In this document: in pieces, positions 8,806 through 17,534 of the stretch | How positions within the stretch are numbered: position 1 is the stretch's first letter | How the letters are laid out: each line of letters starts with the position of its first letter | Assembly (NCBI GenBank): GCA_964476595.1 | Contig: CAYZCL010000057.1 | Location: forward strand, 1 to 64,000 | DNA length: 64,000 nucleotides | Direction of reading: 5' to 3' | Origin: JALSRD01 sp964476595 | GTDB lineage: Bacteria > Desulfobacterota > Desulfobacteria > Desulfobacterales > JALSRD01 | Position numbers and translations under genes: made by a program | The notes under the pieces: generated by a model | Databases searched by the model: none | What the model was told of the DNA's origin: nothing | What the model saw: only the letters and a program-made list of their open reading frames with translations

Positions 8806-10401
8806 TTATCCCGCCGCCACCTGCCCGGCAATGTTGGGAATCTGCATGCCGTGGTGGAACAGGTAGGCGATGATGATGGCCACCGGGATGATGAAACAGA
8901 ACAGGGCCACGAAGTAGACCCATACCATGCGGCCGAACTTGGCCTCGGCCAGCTTGCTGAAGTCCGTGATGATCCCCAGGCTCATGAAGGTCAGCATGAA
9001 GAACAGCTTCCGGAACCCCTTCTCCACCGGCACAGCGCCGGCCTTGGCGGCCTTGAGCACGTGCATGCCCTCGGGCGCGCCGGCCCCGTTGGCGAAGAAG
9101 ATGCCCAGATAGATGAACCAGGCGGCAAAATAGCCCAGCACGAATTTCGGGAAACGGTGCCAGACCTCCGAGGCCTGCACCGTTTCCCCCGGCCGGCGGT
9201 CGATCTTGTACACCCAGATCATGGCCAATACGAAGGCCCAAAGCCCGATGAACATGTCGATCCACACCTTGGTCATCACGGCGCTGGTGGTGATCACGCC
9301 CTCGGGCCACACCACGGCGCCGTTGGTCTCGGCGGTGACCTTGTTGCGCATAAATTCGTCGAGCAGGTCGCCGGCGGCCGCGTCCGCGCCGTCGGTCTTG
9401 ACCGCCATGCCCATGGCCGATCCGGCCACCAGGGGATCGGAGGTCCCCGGCCAGATGTGGGTGAAGAAGCCCGGCAGGATGACCAGCTCGATGACCGCCC
9501 AGACCACCACCAGGGCCGACACCATGATGGAAACCACCGGTTTGGCGCGCACGGCCCCACCGGTGGCCACGGCCGCCGATACCCCGCAGATGGAGATGCC
9601 GGACCCCAGCACCGCGGCGGTCTTGCGCGGAAGTTTGAACATCTTGCGTGCGATGAGATAGATGCCCGGCCAGAAGATCAAGTAGGCCACGATGGTCGCC
9701 ACGGCGCCGGCCAGGAACAGGTGCCCGGTGAGCGTTGCCATCTGCTGTCCCATCTTGGCCGAGGTGGCCGCGGCCTTGATGGGCAGGTAGCCCACCTTGA
9801 CCCCCAGGAACACGATGGCCGTCTTGATGTACCACTCCGGCTTGGCGGCCACGCTCAGGTAGTCGGCGAATCCTTTGAAGAAATTGCCGATGATCAGGCC
9901 GAAGATCAGCGCCAGGATAAACGACGCGCCGCCGCCCAGCGAAAGCGCGAAGTTCAGACCGTACTTGTGCCAGTTGGTCTTGTTGGCGGCGAAAAAGGCG
10001 TGATGGCCCACGAACCAGGTGGCGATGGTCAAAAAGTAGATAATGGTCCAGCCGATGAAGAAGCGTTTCAGATCCCACTTCATGCTGGCCGCACCGACAC
10101 ATGTGGCGATGGTGAAAATCACGTAGGTCCATATGATGCTCCACCAACCCAGGCCCTTGTAAAAAGCCTTGGCCGTCAAGCTGTACTTACCGCCCAAGGC
10201 GTAGAAAGCGTGGCTGATGGCGCCCTTGCCTCCCTCGGGAACGTTGAAAACCCACTTGGTGGGATAAACCGCCCAGCCTACCAGATCCACCCCGGCGATG
10301 GAAAGCAGGCCCAAAAAGAAGAAAAACAAACCCAGGTAAACGGCCCACCAATCTTCCTGGGTGGCCATCCCGGAATACCACTTCCGATTCACCGATGTCA
10401 T
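8806..10401 (-). CDS. YeiH/UPF0324-type putative sulfate exporter permease
   Basis: A 531-residue polytopic membrane protein. Its core resembles the YeiH family (Cons_hypoth698): a conserved helix near residue 175 (KTAIVFLGVKVGYLP), then SGISICGVSAAVAT near residue 270 and LTFMSLGIITDFSKLAEAKFG near the C-terminus. The family is annotated as a putative sulfate or anion exporter, but transport is poorly tested. It is longer than typical YeiH (about 350 residues), with extra N-terminal helices and a soluble insert near residues 330-360. The start is ATG 10401, preceded by AGGAGG. It follows two small genes and precedes a third. Confidence 0.75.
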   Translation of the reverse strand: MTSVNRKWYSGMATQEDWWAVYLGLFFFFLGLLSIAGVDLVGWAVYPTKWVFNVPEGGKGAISHAFYALGGKYSLTAKAFYKGLGWWSIIWTYVIFTIATCVGAASMKWDLKRFFIGWTIIYFLTIATWFVGHHAFFAANKTNWHKYGLNFALSLGGGASFILALIFGLIIGNFFKGFADYLSVAAKPEWYIKTAIVFLGVKVGYLPIKAAATSAKMGQQMATLTGHLFLAGAVATIVAYLIFWPGIYLIARKMFKLPRKTAAVLGSGISICGVSAAVATGGAVRAKPVVSIMVSALVVVWAVIELVILPGFFTHIWPGTSDPLVAGSAMGMAVKTDGADAAAGDLLDEFMRNKVTAETNGAVVWPEGVITTSAVMTKVWIDMFIGLWAFVLAMIWVYKIDRRPGETVQASEVWHRFPKFVLGYFAAWFIYLGIFFANGAGAPEGMHVLKAAKAGAVPVEKGFRKLFFMLTFMSLGIITDFSKLAEAKFGRMVWVYFVALFCFIIPVAIIIAYLFHHGMQIPNIAGQVAAG

Positions 10402-10478
10402 TTGCCGTCCTCCTTGCGTGTTGTACAGGATCGTGTGTGCCGAGACCGCCCCGTCTGCAGATGCGATGCCGCCAGCGG

Positions 10479-10733
10479 TTAGCCCCTGATTTCGACCACG
10501 CGGTTGAAATAGTGCTGGGCGAAGGGACGCATCCATTCCGGAATGGTGGCATTGTCAAAGCCCATGAAAACCTTGGCGGTCTGGCCCTTTTTCACCATTC
10601 CCCGGGATCGCATCAGCCTGGCCAGCTCCGTGTCGAGCTGATCGAGCGTGGGAGACGCCAGGTGCAGGCGGTCGTTCTCGATGACCCAGTTTTTGCCGTC
10701 GTGGGTGATGACGAAGTCCATGGCGGTTTCCAT
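10479..10733 (-). CDS. small soluble protein of unknown function in the permease operon
   Basis: An 84-residue protein with mixed polarity and no membrane segment. The N-terminal half contains a short beta-like stretch (DFVITHDGKNWVIEN), and the C-terminal half is basic and aromatic. ATG 10733 follows the upstream stop by a single base, so translation is probably coupled. A second ATG at 10721 is possible. I do not recognise the family with certainty. Its position between a single-helix protein and the permease suggests an accessory or regulatory role. Confidence 0.6.
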   Translation of the reverse strand: METAMDFVITHDGKNWVIENDRLHLASPTLDQLDTELARLMRSRGMVKKGQTAKVFMGFDNATIPEWMRPFAQHYFNRVVEIRG

Positions 10734-10734
10734 G

Positions 10735-10920
10735 TCAGTGCAGAACCGATGTTGGAACGATAAAAAGCCCGATGATCAGAACGATGCCAGCGATGACGAA
10801 AGACCACACCACCAGCTTGGTCTCGATGGGCTCCCAGGGTTCGGCGTCGGCCAGCACGTCTTCGGCTTCGTACTCTCCCCCGGCCAAGGTGCTCGTGGAT
10901 GCTGCCTGTTTCTCTGCCAT
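10735..10920 (-). CDS. small single-helix membrane protein
   Basis: A 61-residue protein with an acidic, Ala-rich N-terminus (about 35 residues) and one membrane helix near residues 38-57 (VVWSFVIAGIVLIIGLF). ATG 10920 has a strong AGGAGG site. The longer upstream frame is rejected because it lacks one. It is the first gene of the permease operon, about 120 bases downstream of a sigma-54-type promoter. It may be a small subunit of the permease. Confidence 0.7.
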   Translation of the reverse strand: MAEKQAASTSTLAGGEYEAEDVLADAEPWEPIETKLVVWSFVIAGIVLIIGLFIVPTSVLH

Positions 10921-11039
10921 TGGCTCCTCCTTTGGATGATGGTATTTGCCGGAAACGGCGCCGCGGACCGGTGCGGCGCCACCGCGATGCGTGCGCGCCG
11001 GGGATGACGGGCGGCACGCCACCTCCTGCCGGTGGGTTC

Positions 11040-11055
11040 AGCAAGGGACATGCCA
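11040..11055 (-). promoter_or_regulatory. sigma-54 (-24/-12) promoter of the permease operon
   Basis: Read on the minus strand the sequence is TGGCATGTCCCTTGCT. The GG and GC dinucleotides are separated by 10 bases, as in the RpoN consensus TGGCAC-N5-TTGC. It lies about 120 bases before the first gene of the minus-strand permease operon. A kinase and NtrC-type activator are encoded divergently next to it, which fits sigma-54 control. Confidence 0.7.
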
Positions 11056-11118
11056 AGGTTGAAAAAGATCACATCTAATTGTTTTTTCATGAATTTCACT
11101 CCCATCGGCCACGGCGGG

Positions 11119-11207
11119 TGCCAACTCGTGTTAGCAGTCGACAACCCGGCGTTGGCAGGCCTGCGCCCCAGGTTCGGTTTGAAGGCCGCACCTCGGTTGT
11201 GCTAACA
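11119..11207. repeat. two nested inverted repeats upstream of the sigma-54 promoter
   Basis: TGCCAAC (11119) pairs with GTTGGCA (11151), and TGTTAGCA (11129) pairs with TGCTAACA (11200). They lie 65-170 bases upstream of the sigma-54 promoter, where NtrC-type activators bind. They are candidate enhancer sites for the activator encoded at 13704, but spacing between half-sites is irregular, so this is only a suggestion. Confidence 0.3.
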
Positions 11208-11278
11208 TAATGCAGGTCGCAAGCATCTTTTCCGAACCGCGGCCCGGCCGGGCCGCATCGACGAAGGAGGAACGCGTC

Positions 11279-13735
11279 ATGCTTTTTCGCCGTTCTATGA
11301 GCCTGCAGACCAAGTTCATCCTGGGCCTGGCGGTGTTCGCCCTTTCCCTGGGGCTTTTTTTCGGGGGCACGCTTTTTTTTCACCTGCGCAGCGTCATGCT
11401 CCAGGAAGTCAGCGACAAGGCCAATCTGATCCTGGCCCAGGCCGACGCCGTGCAGGACTATGTCCGGCGCGACCTGCGCCCCGCCATGTTCGAGGTGCTG
11501 CCCCCCGACCGCTTCATCATCTCGGCCATGTCCTCCTCCTACATCTCGCGTCACATCATGGAGCGTCTCAACGTCGAGGACACGCACTACTACTACCGCC
11601 GCGTGGCGCTCAACGCGCGCAACCCTGAATCCATCCCCACGCCCTTCGAGCGCGGGATCATCAGCCAATTCCGCAGCAACCAGGCCCTCAAGCGCTGGGA
11701 GGGTGACGTCACCATCCGCGGCGAAAAGTACCACCTCACCGCCCGTCCGGTGGTCTACGAGCAAAGCTGTATGCGCTGCCACGGGGAACCCCGGAACGCA
11801 CCCACCGAACTGCTCTCGCGGTACGGGCGCGAGCGTGGATTCGGCTATCCCGTGGGCAGGGTCAGCGGCCTGGTGATCGCCGGCTTTCCGGTGCGCCACA
11901 CCATCAGCCAGCTCAAGGACATCACCTTCGGCTACCTGGTGATGTACCTCATCGCCGTGGTGCTGTTCTTCGCCATGGTCAGCGTCTACTTCAACAAACT
12001 GGTGGTCCACAACCTGCACAACCTGACGTCCATTTTCCGGCGCCACTTCTCCGGCCCCGAGGAGCGCAGCATCATCGAACGCCTCGGAAGCCACGACGAG
12101 ATCAGCGGACTGGTGGGGGGCATGGAAGAACTGGCGGGCCACCTGAACCGCACCAAGAAGGAGCTGGAGAAATACGCCCTCAACCTCGAGGAGATGGTCG
12201 TCGAGCGTACACTGGAGCTGCAGCAGGAAGTACTTCGACACCGCTCGGACGTCAACCTCTTCGTCAACCTCCTGCAGGGCCTCAACCAGAGCGGCAGCCG
12301 CCCGGAAATGGTGTCCCACGCCGTCGAACAGATCGGGCGGCGCTTCGCCGCCGAGCGGGTGATCTACTACTGCACGGTGGTTTCCCACCAGGTGGTGACC
12401 TGGCCCGAGGAAGATTCCTGCGAGGCCATCCCTTCCTTCTGGCAGCAGCTGATGAAGGACAACGATGTGCGCATCGACCCGTGCGCGGCGTACGTCCCGG
12501 TTAAATCCCAGGACTGCGCCTGGGGGCTGCTGGGCATCCACTGGCCCGAGGGGAAAAAACCCGACAAAATCACGAAGGAAGTATTACTGGCCCTGGGGCA
12601 GCAGCTGGGCATCGCCCTGGAAAACATTCACGCCATCAACAACCTGACCCACCAGAAGGACATGCTTCAGTCGGTGTTCGAGGGCATCTCCAACCCCCTG
12701 ATGCTGCTGGACGCCGGCGGCGGTATCCTGATGGCCAACAAGTGGGCCGAGGTGCTGACCGAAAACGGCGACTCCGGAACGCAGCTGCGCCGCGCGCTGA
12801 AGAAAGCGCTGGGCCTGGGGAACACCGACGACGACATCATTCGGCGTGTCCTCCAGAATCGTTCTCCTTGGGAACAGAGCCTGCAGCTGGTGGATGGACG
12901 CTCCTTCTGGACCAGCATCTACCCCATCGCCATCTACCGGCCCGAACCGGACTGTGTGGTGCTCTATGCGCGTGAGAACACCCATGAGAAGCGCATGCTG
13001 GCCCGCCTGCAGCTGGCCGAGAAGCTCAGCGCCGTGGGCCAGCTGGCGGCCGGACTGGCCCACGAGATCAACAACCCGCTGGGCGTCATCCAATGCTACA
13101 CGGACATCCTGACGGCCGACACGGCCGACGAACAGACGCGCTCCGATCTGGAAGTCATCGCCCGGCACACTCGCCAGGCCCAGGGAATCGTACAGAACCT
13201 GCTGAATTTCGCGCGTCCCAAGGCCTCGGTGGACACCACCTGCAACGTCAACGCCGTCGTCACCAACATCGCCGACGTCTTCCGTCTTCAGGCGGCCGGC
13301 AAATCCGCCCGACTGGTGCTGGACCTCTGCGACAGCCTCCCCGACGTGCGGGGCGACGCCGCCTCGCTGGAACAGATCCTGACCAACCTGTGGCTCAACG
13401 CCTTCGACGCCGTTCCCGACGGCGGCGGGCGCATCCGCATCACGACGGATTTCATCGAGGACTCCGCGGAGGTGCTGCTACGGGTCGCCGACAACGGCCC
13501 CGGCATTCCAGAAGCGCACCTGGAGAGCATCTTCGACCCCTTTTTCACCACCAAGGACGTGGGCCGCGGCTGCGGGCTGGGGCTGGCCGTAGTGTACGGC
13601 CTGACCGGAGAACTGGGTGCGCGCATCGAGGTCGAAAACCGCGGCGGCGCCGTTTTCAGCATCTACCTGCCCACGACGCCGAAACACCGCCAGGAGAAAA
13701 ACCGTGCAGACAAACGCGTCCATTCTGATCGTTGA
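11279..13735 (+). CDS. sensor histidine kinase with periplasmic haem-type DUF3365 domain
   Basis: An 818-residue membrane kinase. Membrane helix 1 is at about residues 13-38 and helix 2 at about 216-241. The periplasmic domain between them resembles the Tll0287-like/DUF3365 sensor and contains a c-type haem site CMRCH near residue 164. A HAMP-like linker, a coiled coil, GAF-like and PAS-like regions (PAS near 463) follow. Then come HisKA (GLAHEINNPLG, His near 594) and the ATPase domain (DNGPGIP, GLGLAVVYG). ATG 11279 is chosen for its AGGAGG site. The gene overlaps the next regulator by 32 bases. It probably senses a redox or gaseous signal and controls the divergent permease operon. Confidence 0.85.
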   Translation: MLFRRSMSLQTKFILGLAVFALSLGLFFGGTLFFHLRSVMLQEVSDKANLILAQADAVQDYVRRDLRPAMFEVLPPDRFIISAMSSSYISRHIMERLNVEDTHYYYRRVALNARNPESIPTPFERGIISQFRSNQALKRWEGDVTIRGEKYHLTARPVVYEQSCMRCHGEPRNAPTELLSRYGRERGFGYPVGRVSGLVIAGFPVRHTISQLKDITFGYLVMYLIAVVLFFAMVSVYFNKLVVHNLHNLTSIFRRHFSGPEERSIIERLGSHDEISGLVGGMEELAGHLNRTKKELEKYALNLEEMVVERTLELQQEVLRHRSDVNLFVNLLQGLNQSGSRPEMVSHAVEQIGRRFAAERVIYYCTVVSHQVVTWPEEDSCEAIPSFWQQLMKDNDVRIDPCAAYVPVKSQDCAWGLLGIHWPEGKKPDKITKEVLLALGQQLGIALENIHAINNLTHQKDMLQSVFEGISNPLMLLDAGGGILMANKWAEVLTENGDSGTQLRRALKKALGLGNTDDDIIRRVLQNRSPWEQSLQLVDGRSFWTSIYPIAIYRPEPDCVVLYARENTHEKRMLARLQLAEKLSAVGQLAAGLAHEINNPLGVIQCYTDILTADTADEQTRSDLEVIARHTRQAQGIVQNLLNFARPKASVDTTCNVNAVVTNIADVFRLQAAGKSARLVLDLCDSLPDVRGDAASLEQILTNLWLNAFDAVPDGGGRIRITTDFIEDSAEVLLRVADNGPGIPEAHLESIFDPFFTTKDVGRGCGLGLAVVYGLTGELGARIEVENRGGAVFSIYLPTTPKHRQEKNRADKRVHSDR

Positions 13736-15116
13736 CGATGAACCGGATTTCGCCAGGGGCCTGTCACGCATCCTCGAGCGGGCTTATTCCCAGTGGGATT
13801 GCCTGGCCTGCACCTCGGGCGAAGCGGCCCTGGAAGTCCTGCGGAAAAAGCCGGTCGGAGTCATGCTCACCGACCTGCGCATGCCCGGTATGAACGGCAT
13901 CGAGCTGCTGGAAAAAGCGCTGGCCGCCGATCCGCAGCTGTGCGTGGTGCTGATGACGGCCTACGGCACCATCGAGGACGCCGTCAAGTCACTGAAGCGC
14001 GGCGCCTACGATTTCATCACCAAGCCCATCCAGCGCGACACCCTGTGTCACATGGTCGAGAGAGCCATGGAGCGCCACCTGCTGATGGCCGAGAACCGGA
14101 GACTGCGGGAGATCGCCGCCGGGATGGAGAACCAACCGGTGATGATCGGCGAAAGCCCGGCCATGCAGCAGCTGACCGAATCCATCGCCGCCGTGGCGGC
14201 CACCGACTACACCGTGCTCATCCGCGGAGAATCCGGCACCGGCAAGGAGCTGGCCGCCCGCCGCGTGCACCAGCTTTCCCGCCGCAGCGCCCAACCCCTG
14301 CTGTCGGTCAACTGCCCGGCCATCCCGGAACAGCTGCTGGAAAGCGAACTGTTCGGTCACGTGCGCGGCGCCTTCACCGGCGCCGACCGGGACCGCAGGG
14401 GATTATTCGAGACGGCCGAGGGCGGCACACTGCTGCTGGACGAAATCGGAGACGTCAGTCCCGGCATACAGGCCAAGCTGCTGCGGGTACTGCAGGAGAA
14501 GGAGATACGGCCGGTGGGGTCCAGTAAAAAGAAGAAGGTGGATGTCCGCATCCTGGCCACAACCAACCAGAACCTGGAGGCCCGGATCCGCGAGGGCTCG
14601 TTTCGCGAAGACCTGTTCTACCGTCTGAACGTGCTGACGCTGACCCTACCGCCCCTGCGGGACCGCAGCCAGGACATCCCCCTGCTGGTGCACCACTTCA
14701 CCGCCCTCACCTGCCGGGAGATGGGCATGGAGCCGCTGGAGATATCCCCCAACGCGCTGGCCTACCTGTCCACGCGGCCGTGGCCGGGAAACGTGCGCGA
14801 ACTGCTCAATTTCGTGCGCCGCACGGTGGTCTTCAGCGCCGGGCAGCCGGTGACCCTGCCGTTGGTAAAACTGGTGGAAAACGGCGGGCTGGCCAACGGG
14901 CCCCGGGAGGAGGAGATCCTATCCTACAAGCAGGCCAAGGCCCGCGTCATGGACGATTTCACCCGCACCTACGTCGGCGCCGTCCTGCGCCGCACCGGCG
15001 GCAACATCTCCGAGGCCGCGCGGCTCAGCGGGCTGGAGCGTGTCTCGCTGCAGAAAATCATCCGCCGCCTCGGCATCGACGCGGCGGCTTTCCGGGAGGC
15101 GCCCCGCGGCAGGTAG
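13704..15116 (+). CDS. NtrC-family sigma-54-dependent response regulator
   Basis: A 470-residue activator. The receiver domain has DDEPD at residues 11-15 and the phosphoacceptor Asp in MLTDLRMPG near residue 56. The AAA+ domain has Walker A GESGTGKE near residue 175 and the sigma-54 contact loop GAFTGAD near residue 223. A Fis-type helix-turn-helix forms the last 30 residues. The start is GTG 13704 with CAGGAG upstream, inside the end of the kinase gene. It is the cognate partner of that kinase and likely acts on the sigma-54 promoter at 11040. Confidence 0.9.
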   Translation: MQTNASILIVDDEPDFARGLSRILERAYSQWDCLACTSGEAALEVLRKKPVGVMLTDLRMPGMNGIELLEKALAADPQLCVVLMTAYGTIEDAVKSLKRGAYDFITKPIQRDTLCHMVERAMERHLLMAENRRLREIAAGMENQPVMIGESPAMQQLTESIAAVAATDYTVLIRGESGTGKELAARRVHQLSRRSAQPLLSVNCPAIPEQLLESELFGHVRGAFTGADRDRRGLFETAEGGTLLLDEIGDVSPGIQAKLLRVLQEKEIRPVGSSKKKKVDVRILATTNQNLEARIREGSFREDLFYRLNVLTLTLPPLRDRSQDIPLLVHHFTALTCREMGMEPLEISPNALAYLSTRPWPGNVRELLNFVRRTVVFSAGQPVTLPLVKLVENGGLANGPREEEILSYKQAKARVMDDFTRTYVGAVLRRTGGNISEAARLSGLERVSLQKIIRRLGIDAAAFREAPRGR

Positions 15117-15149
15117 CGCCGCCTGCGCCCTCCGAAAGCCCGTACCGCT

Positions 15150-15347
15150 TCACCCGCCGGCGATCATGGGGATCAGGTAGACCTCGGCTTCGTCGGGAAT
15201 GCGGGTCTCGGCAAAGTGCGGCCGCGAAACGGTCTCGCCGTTGACGCGCACCACGGGGTACAGGTGGGCGTTTTCCACCGTTTCCAGCAGGTCGGAGACG
15301 GTCATGCCCTCCCGCCAGGGCCGCGCTTTTCCGTTGACGCGGATCAC
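15150..15347 (-). CDS. MoaD/ThiS-like protein linked to aldehyde oxidoreductase
   Basis: A 65-residue ubiquitin-fold sulfur carrier. It ends in Gly-Gly (PMIAGG), the residues that are adenylated and thiocarboxylated in MoaD/ThiS proteins. The start is GTG 15347, which overlaps the stop of the oxidoreductase by 3 bases. Such dedicated MoaD proteins often follow tungsten aldehyde oxidoreductases and supply dithiolene sulfur for the pterin cofactor. Confidence 0.8.
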   Translation of the reverse strand: MIRVNGKARPWREGMTVSDLLETVENAHLYPVVRVNGETVSRPHFAETRIPDEAEVYLIPMIAGG

Positions 15348-17485
15348 CCCGTGACGCCCCTGGCCTCGAGCAGCGCCACCACTTCGGGAAAGTCGATGCC
15401 CAGGCGCTTGACGGTCTCCAGGGTGGGGATGCCCTCGGGAGTCCAGCCGCGCCGCTGGTAGACGGCATCCTTGAGCTTCTCGTACTGTTCCTCGCGGAAC
15501 CTGCGCAGCAGGGCCACCTTCTCGGCCGTGGTCTTGCCGGAAATGTCCACCCCGTACTTCTCGGTGAGTTGCTTGTCGTAGCGTTCGCCGCGCGACTCGT
15601 ACTCGAGCTCGGTGACCGGTCCCACGGCCCGGTATGGCAGGCGGTCGTGTTCGCGGGTGCCGCAACCCATGCGCAGGTTGAAGATGCGCTGGAAATTGTA
15701 GACCGCCTCGCTCATGCGGATCAGGTCGTCGGGACCCGCCTTGCGGCCCGTGACGGACGAGAAGTACTCGGCATACCACTGCACGTGCTTGATCACCTTG
15801 GCCGGGTCCTGGGTCTCGTTGTTGTCCTCGGGAACGATGTCGTTCCACGGCAGCTTGCACAGCCCGCAGAGGCCGAACCAGGTGCGGAACATGGGGAACC
15901 AGTGCAGCGCCTCGGCCTTCTGCTCGAAGGTGGGCATGAAATTGTGCACCATGTCCAGGAAAATCAGCCAGGCCTCGTCGTGCTGGGGGCCCTTGAGGGC
16001 CAGCCCGTAGCCGCCCTGCTGGGCCAGGGACTCCTTGGTCATGTACTCGGAGAATTCCAACCCCTTGGATTCCATGCCGATGTCTTCCATGAGAGCCGCG
16101 TCGGCGCCGAAGCGCTCGGCGAAGATCTTCTTCATGCGGCGCACCCCTTGGCCCACGATGCTGCCGAATCCCTCGCCGCGGGCCATCTGGTGGATCAGCT
16201 CCAGGGCGTTCATGCGGTTTCCGAAACCCAGCTCCAGGCCGCCGGTATGGGAGCTGTCGATGAGACCGAGTTCGAAGCACTCCATGACGAAGGCGATGCC
16301 GGTGCCCACCGAAATGGTGTCCAGGCCGTAGGCGTCGCAGTAGAAGTTCATCTCCAGGATGGCGTAGGGGTCGAAAACACCCAGGTTGGCGCCGCAGCCG
16401 GCGATGGTCTCGTACTCGGGACCGTCCACGAACACCCGCTGGCCGGCATAGGGGCCCGTCACCGGCACGAAGTCCTTCACCCCGTGGGAGCAGGCCACGG
16501 TGCAGCCCATCCAGCAGCCGTCGAAACCGGGGTCGAAGAGCCGCCGGTAGACGTCCTTGCCGATCAGGCCGGCGCGCGGGTCGCTGCCGAATCGGAAGTT
16601 GTGGGTCGGCAGCAGGTCGAAGTCGTTCATGATGGGCACCAGGTGAGTGGTGCCGATGCGCGCCATCTCGTTCTGCTTGGGGTCGAGTTCCACGATCTCG
16701 CGGGCGTGCAGCTTGGCCACCTTCCTGAGAGCCTGTTTGTCCGCCGGCCGGTTGGTGTCCAGGGAGACCGAGTCCCAGCGGACCACGACGGCCCGCAGCC
16801 CCTTGTCGGCAAAGACCGTGCCGATCCCGCCGCGGCCGGCCTGCTTGTAACGCGCGCGTTTGCGCTTGGGGTCGTACCACGAAAAGTTGAGGCATCCCAA
16901 GCGGGTGTGGGCCGCCCCAGGGCCGGTGGACACCACCGAGATGCCCCGCGGACTGCCCTGGCCGAAGTGGTCGGTCAGGGCCTGGGTGAGGGCATAGGCG
17001 TTGTCCGGCAGTCCCTTGCCCTCCAGCACCTTGACCCGTCCCTCAATCCCGTCGATGAAGATCACGGCGTGCCCGTCGATCTTCCCCTGGATCTCCAAGG
17101 CGTCGAATCCCGAAAACTTCAGGTAGGGCCCGAAGTAACCGCCCACGTTGGAGTCGATCACCGTGCCGGTCAGCGGCGACAGGGTGGTAACGATGCTCTT
17201 GCCGGAGCCGGGATAGGCCGGCGTGCCCCCCAGCGGACCGGAGGAGATGCAGATCGCGTTTTCGGGATCCGACCAGCGGGTGGTTTCCGACACGGCCTGC
17301 CACAGCAGCCACAGGTCGAAGCCCTTGCCGCCGATGAAAACGGCCTTCATCTGCTCCGTGACCGGCCTGGCGGTCATCTGCAGACGGTTCAGATCAATGT
17401 GCAGGGTCTGCCCGGCGTAGCCCCTCTCGACGGTGGGCCGGTCATAGCTCCAGTCGGCCAGTTCTTCAAAGGAGAAATCAGTCAT
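15344..17485 (-). CDS. tungsten-type aldehyde:ferredoxin oxidoreductase
   Basis: A 713-residue AOR-family enzyme that oxidises aldehydes to acids with ferredoxin, using a tungsto- or molybdopterin and one [4Fe-4S] cluster. The N-terminal AOR_N fold contains GGKGFDLWL (near residue 51) and PGSGKSIVTTLSPLTG. Cluster Cys residues are in CWMGCTVAC near residue 326, with the fourth in GLCGLCKLPW near residue 538. The start ATG 17485 has AGGAA upstream. It sits between a GntR regulator (49 bases upstream) and the MoaD gene, so the three form an operon. It does not look closest to BamB of class II benzoyl-CoA reductase. The aldehyde substrate is unknown. Confidence 0.85.
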   Translation of the reverse strand: MTDFSFEELADWSYDRPTVERGYAGQTLHIDLNRLQMTARPVTEQMKAVFIGGKGFDLWLLWQAVSETTRWSDPENAICISSGPLGGTPAYPGSGKSIVTTLSPLTGTVIDSNVGGYFGPYLKFSGFDALEIQGKIDGHAVIFIDGIEGRVKVLEGKGLPDNAYALTQALTDHFGQGSPRGISVVSTGPGAAHTRLGCLNFSWYDPKRKRARYKQAGRGGIGTVFADKGLRAVVVRWDSVSLDTNRPADKQALRKVAKLHAREIVELDPKQNEMARIGTTHLVPIMNDFDLLPTHNFRFGSDPRAGLIGKDVYRRLFDPGFDGCWMGCTVACSHGVKDFVPVTGPYAGQRVFVDGPEYETIAGCGANLGVFDPYAILEMNFYCDAYGLDTISVGTGIAFVMECFELGLIDSSHTGGLELGFGNRMNALELIHQMARGEGFGSIVGQGVRRMKKIFAERFGADAALMEDIGMESKGLEFSEYMTKESLAQQGGYGLALKGPQHDEAWLIFLDMVHNFMPTFEQKAEALHWFPMFRTWFGLCGLCKLPWNDIVPEDNNETQDPAKVIKHVQWYAEYFSSVTGRKAGPDDLIRMSEAVYNFQRIFNLRMGCGTREHDRLPYRAVGPVTELEYESRGERYDKQLTEKYGVDISGKTTAEKVALLRRFREEQYEKLKDAVYQRRGWTPEGIPTLETVKRLGIDFPEVVALLEARGVTG

Positions 17486-17534
17486 TTTGCATTTCCTTCC
17501 TGTTGTCGGGTGATCGCCGCCGGTGGAGCGGGCG

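Noticed and set aside
8332..10482. Plus-strand frame of about 700 residues opposite the permease
   Set aside because: His/Gln/Gly-rich sequence without motifs; the minus strand encodes a clear membrane protein.
11129..11207. Inverted repeat TGTTAGCA/TGCTAACA as a terminator
   Set aside because: The arms are 63 bases apart and no T-run follows. A binding-site role is more likely, listed at low confidence.
15344..17485. BamB-type subunit of class II benzoyl-CoA reductase
   Set aside because: The sequence around the cofactor and the C-terminus differs from what I know of BamB, and no BamC partner is adjacent. The Hdr/MvhD/Nuo genes recall BamE-I but are 27 kb away.
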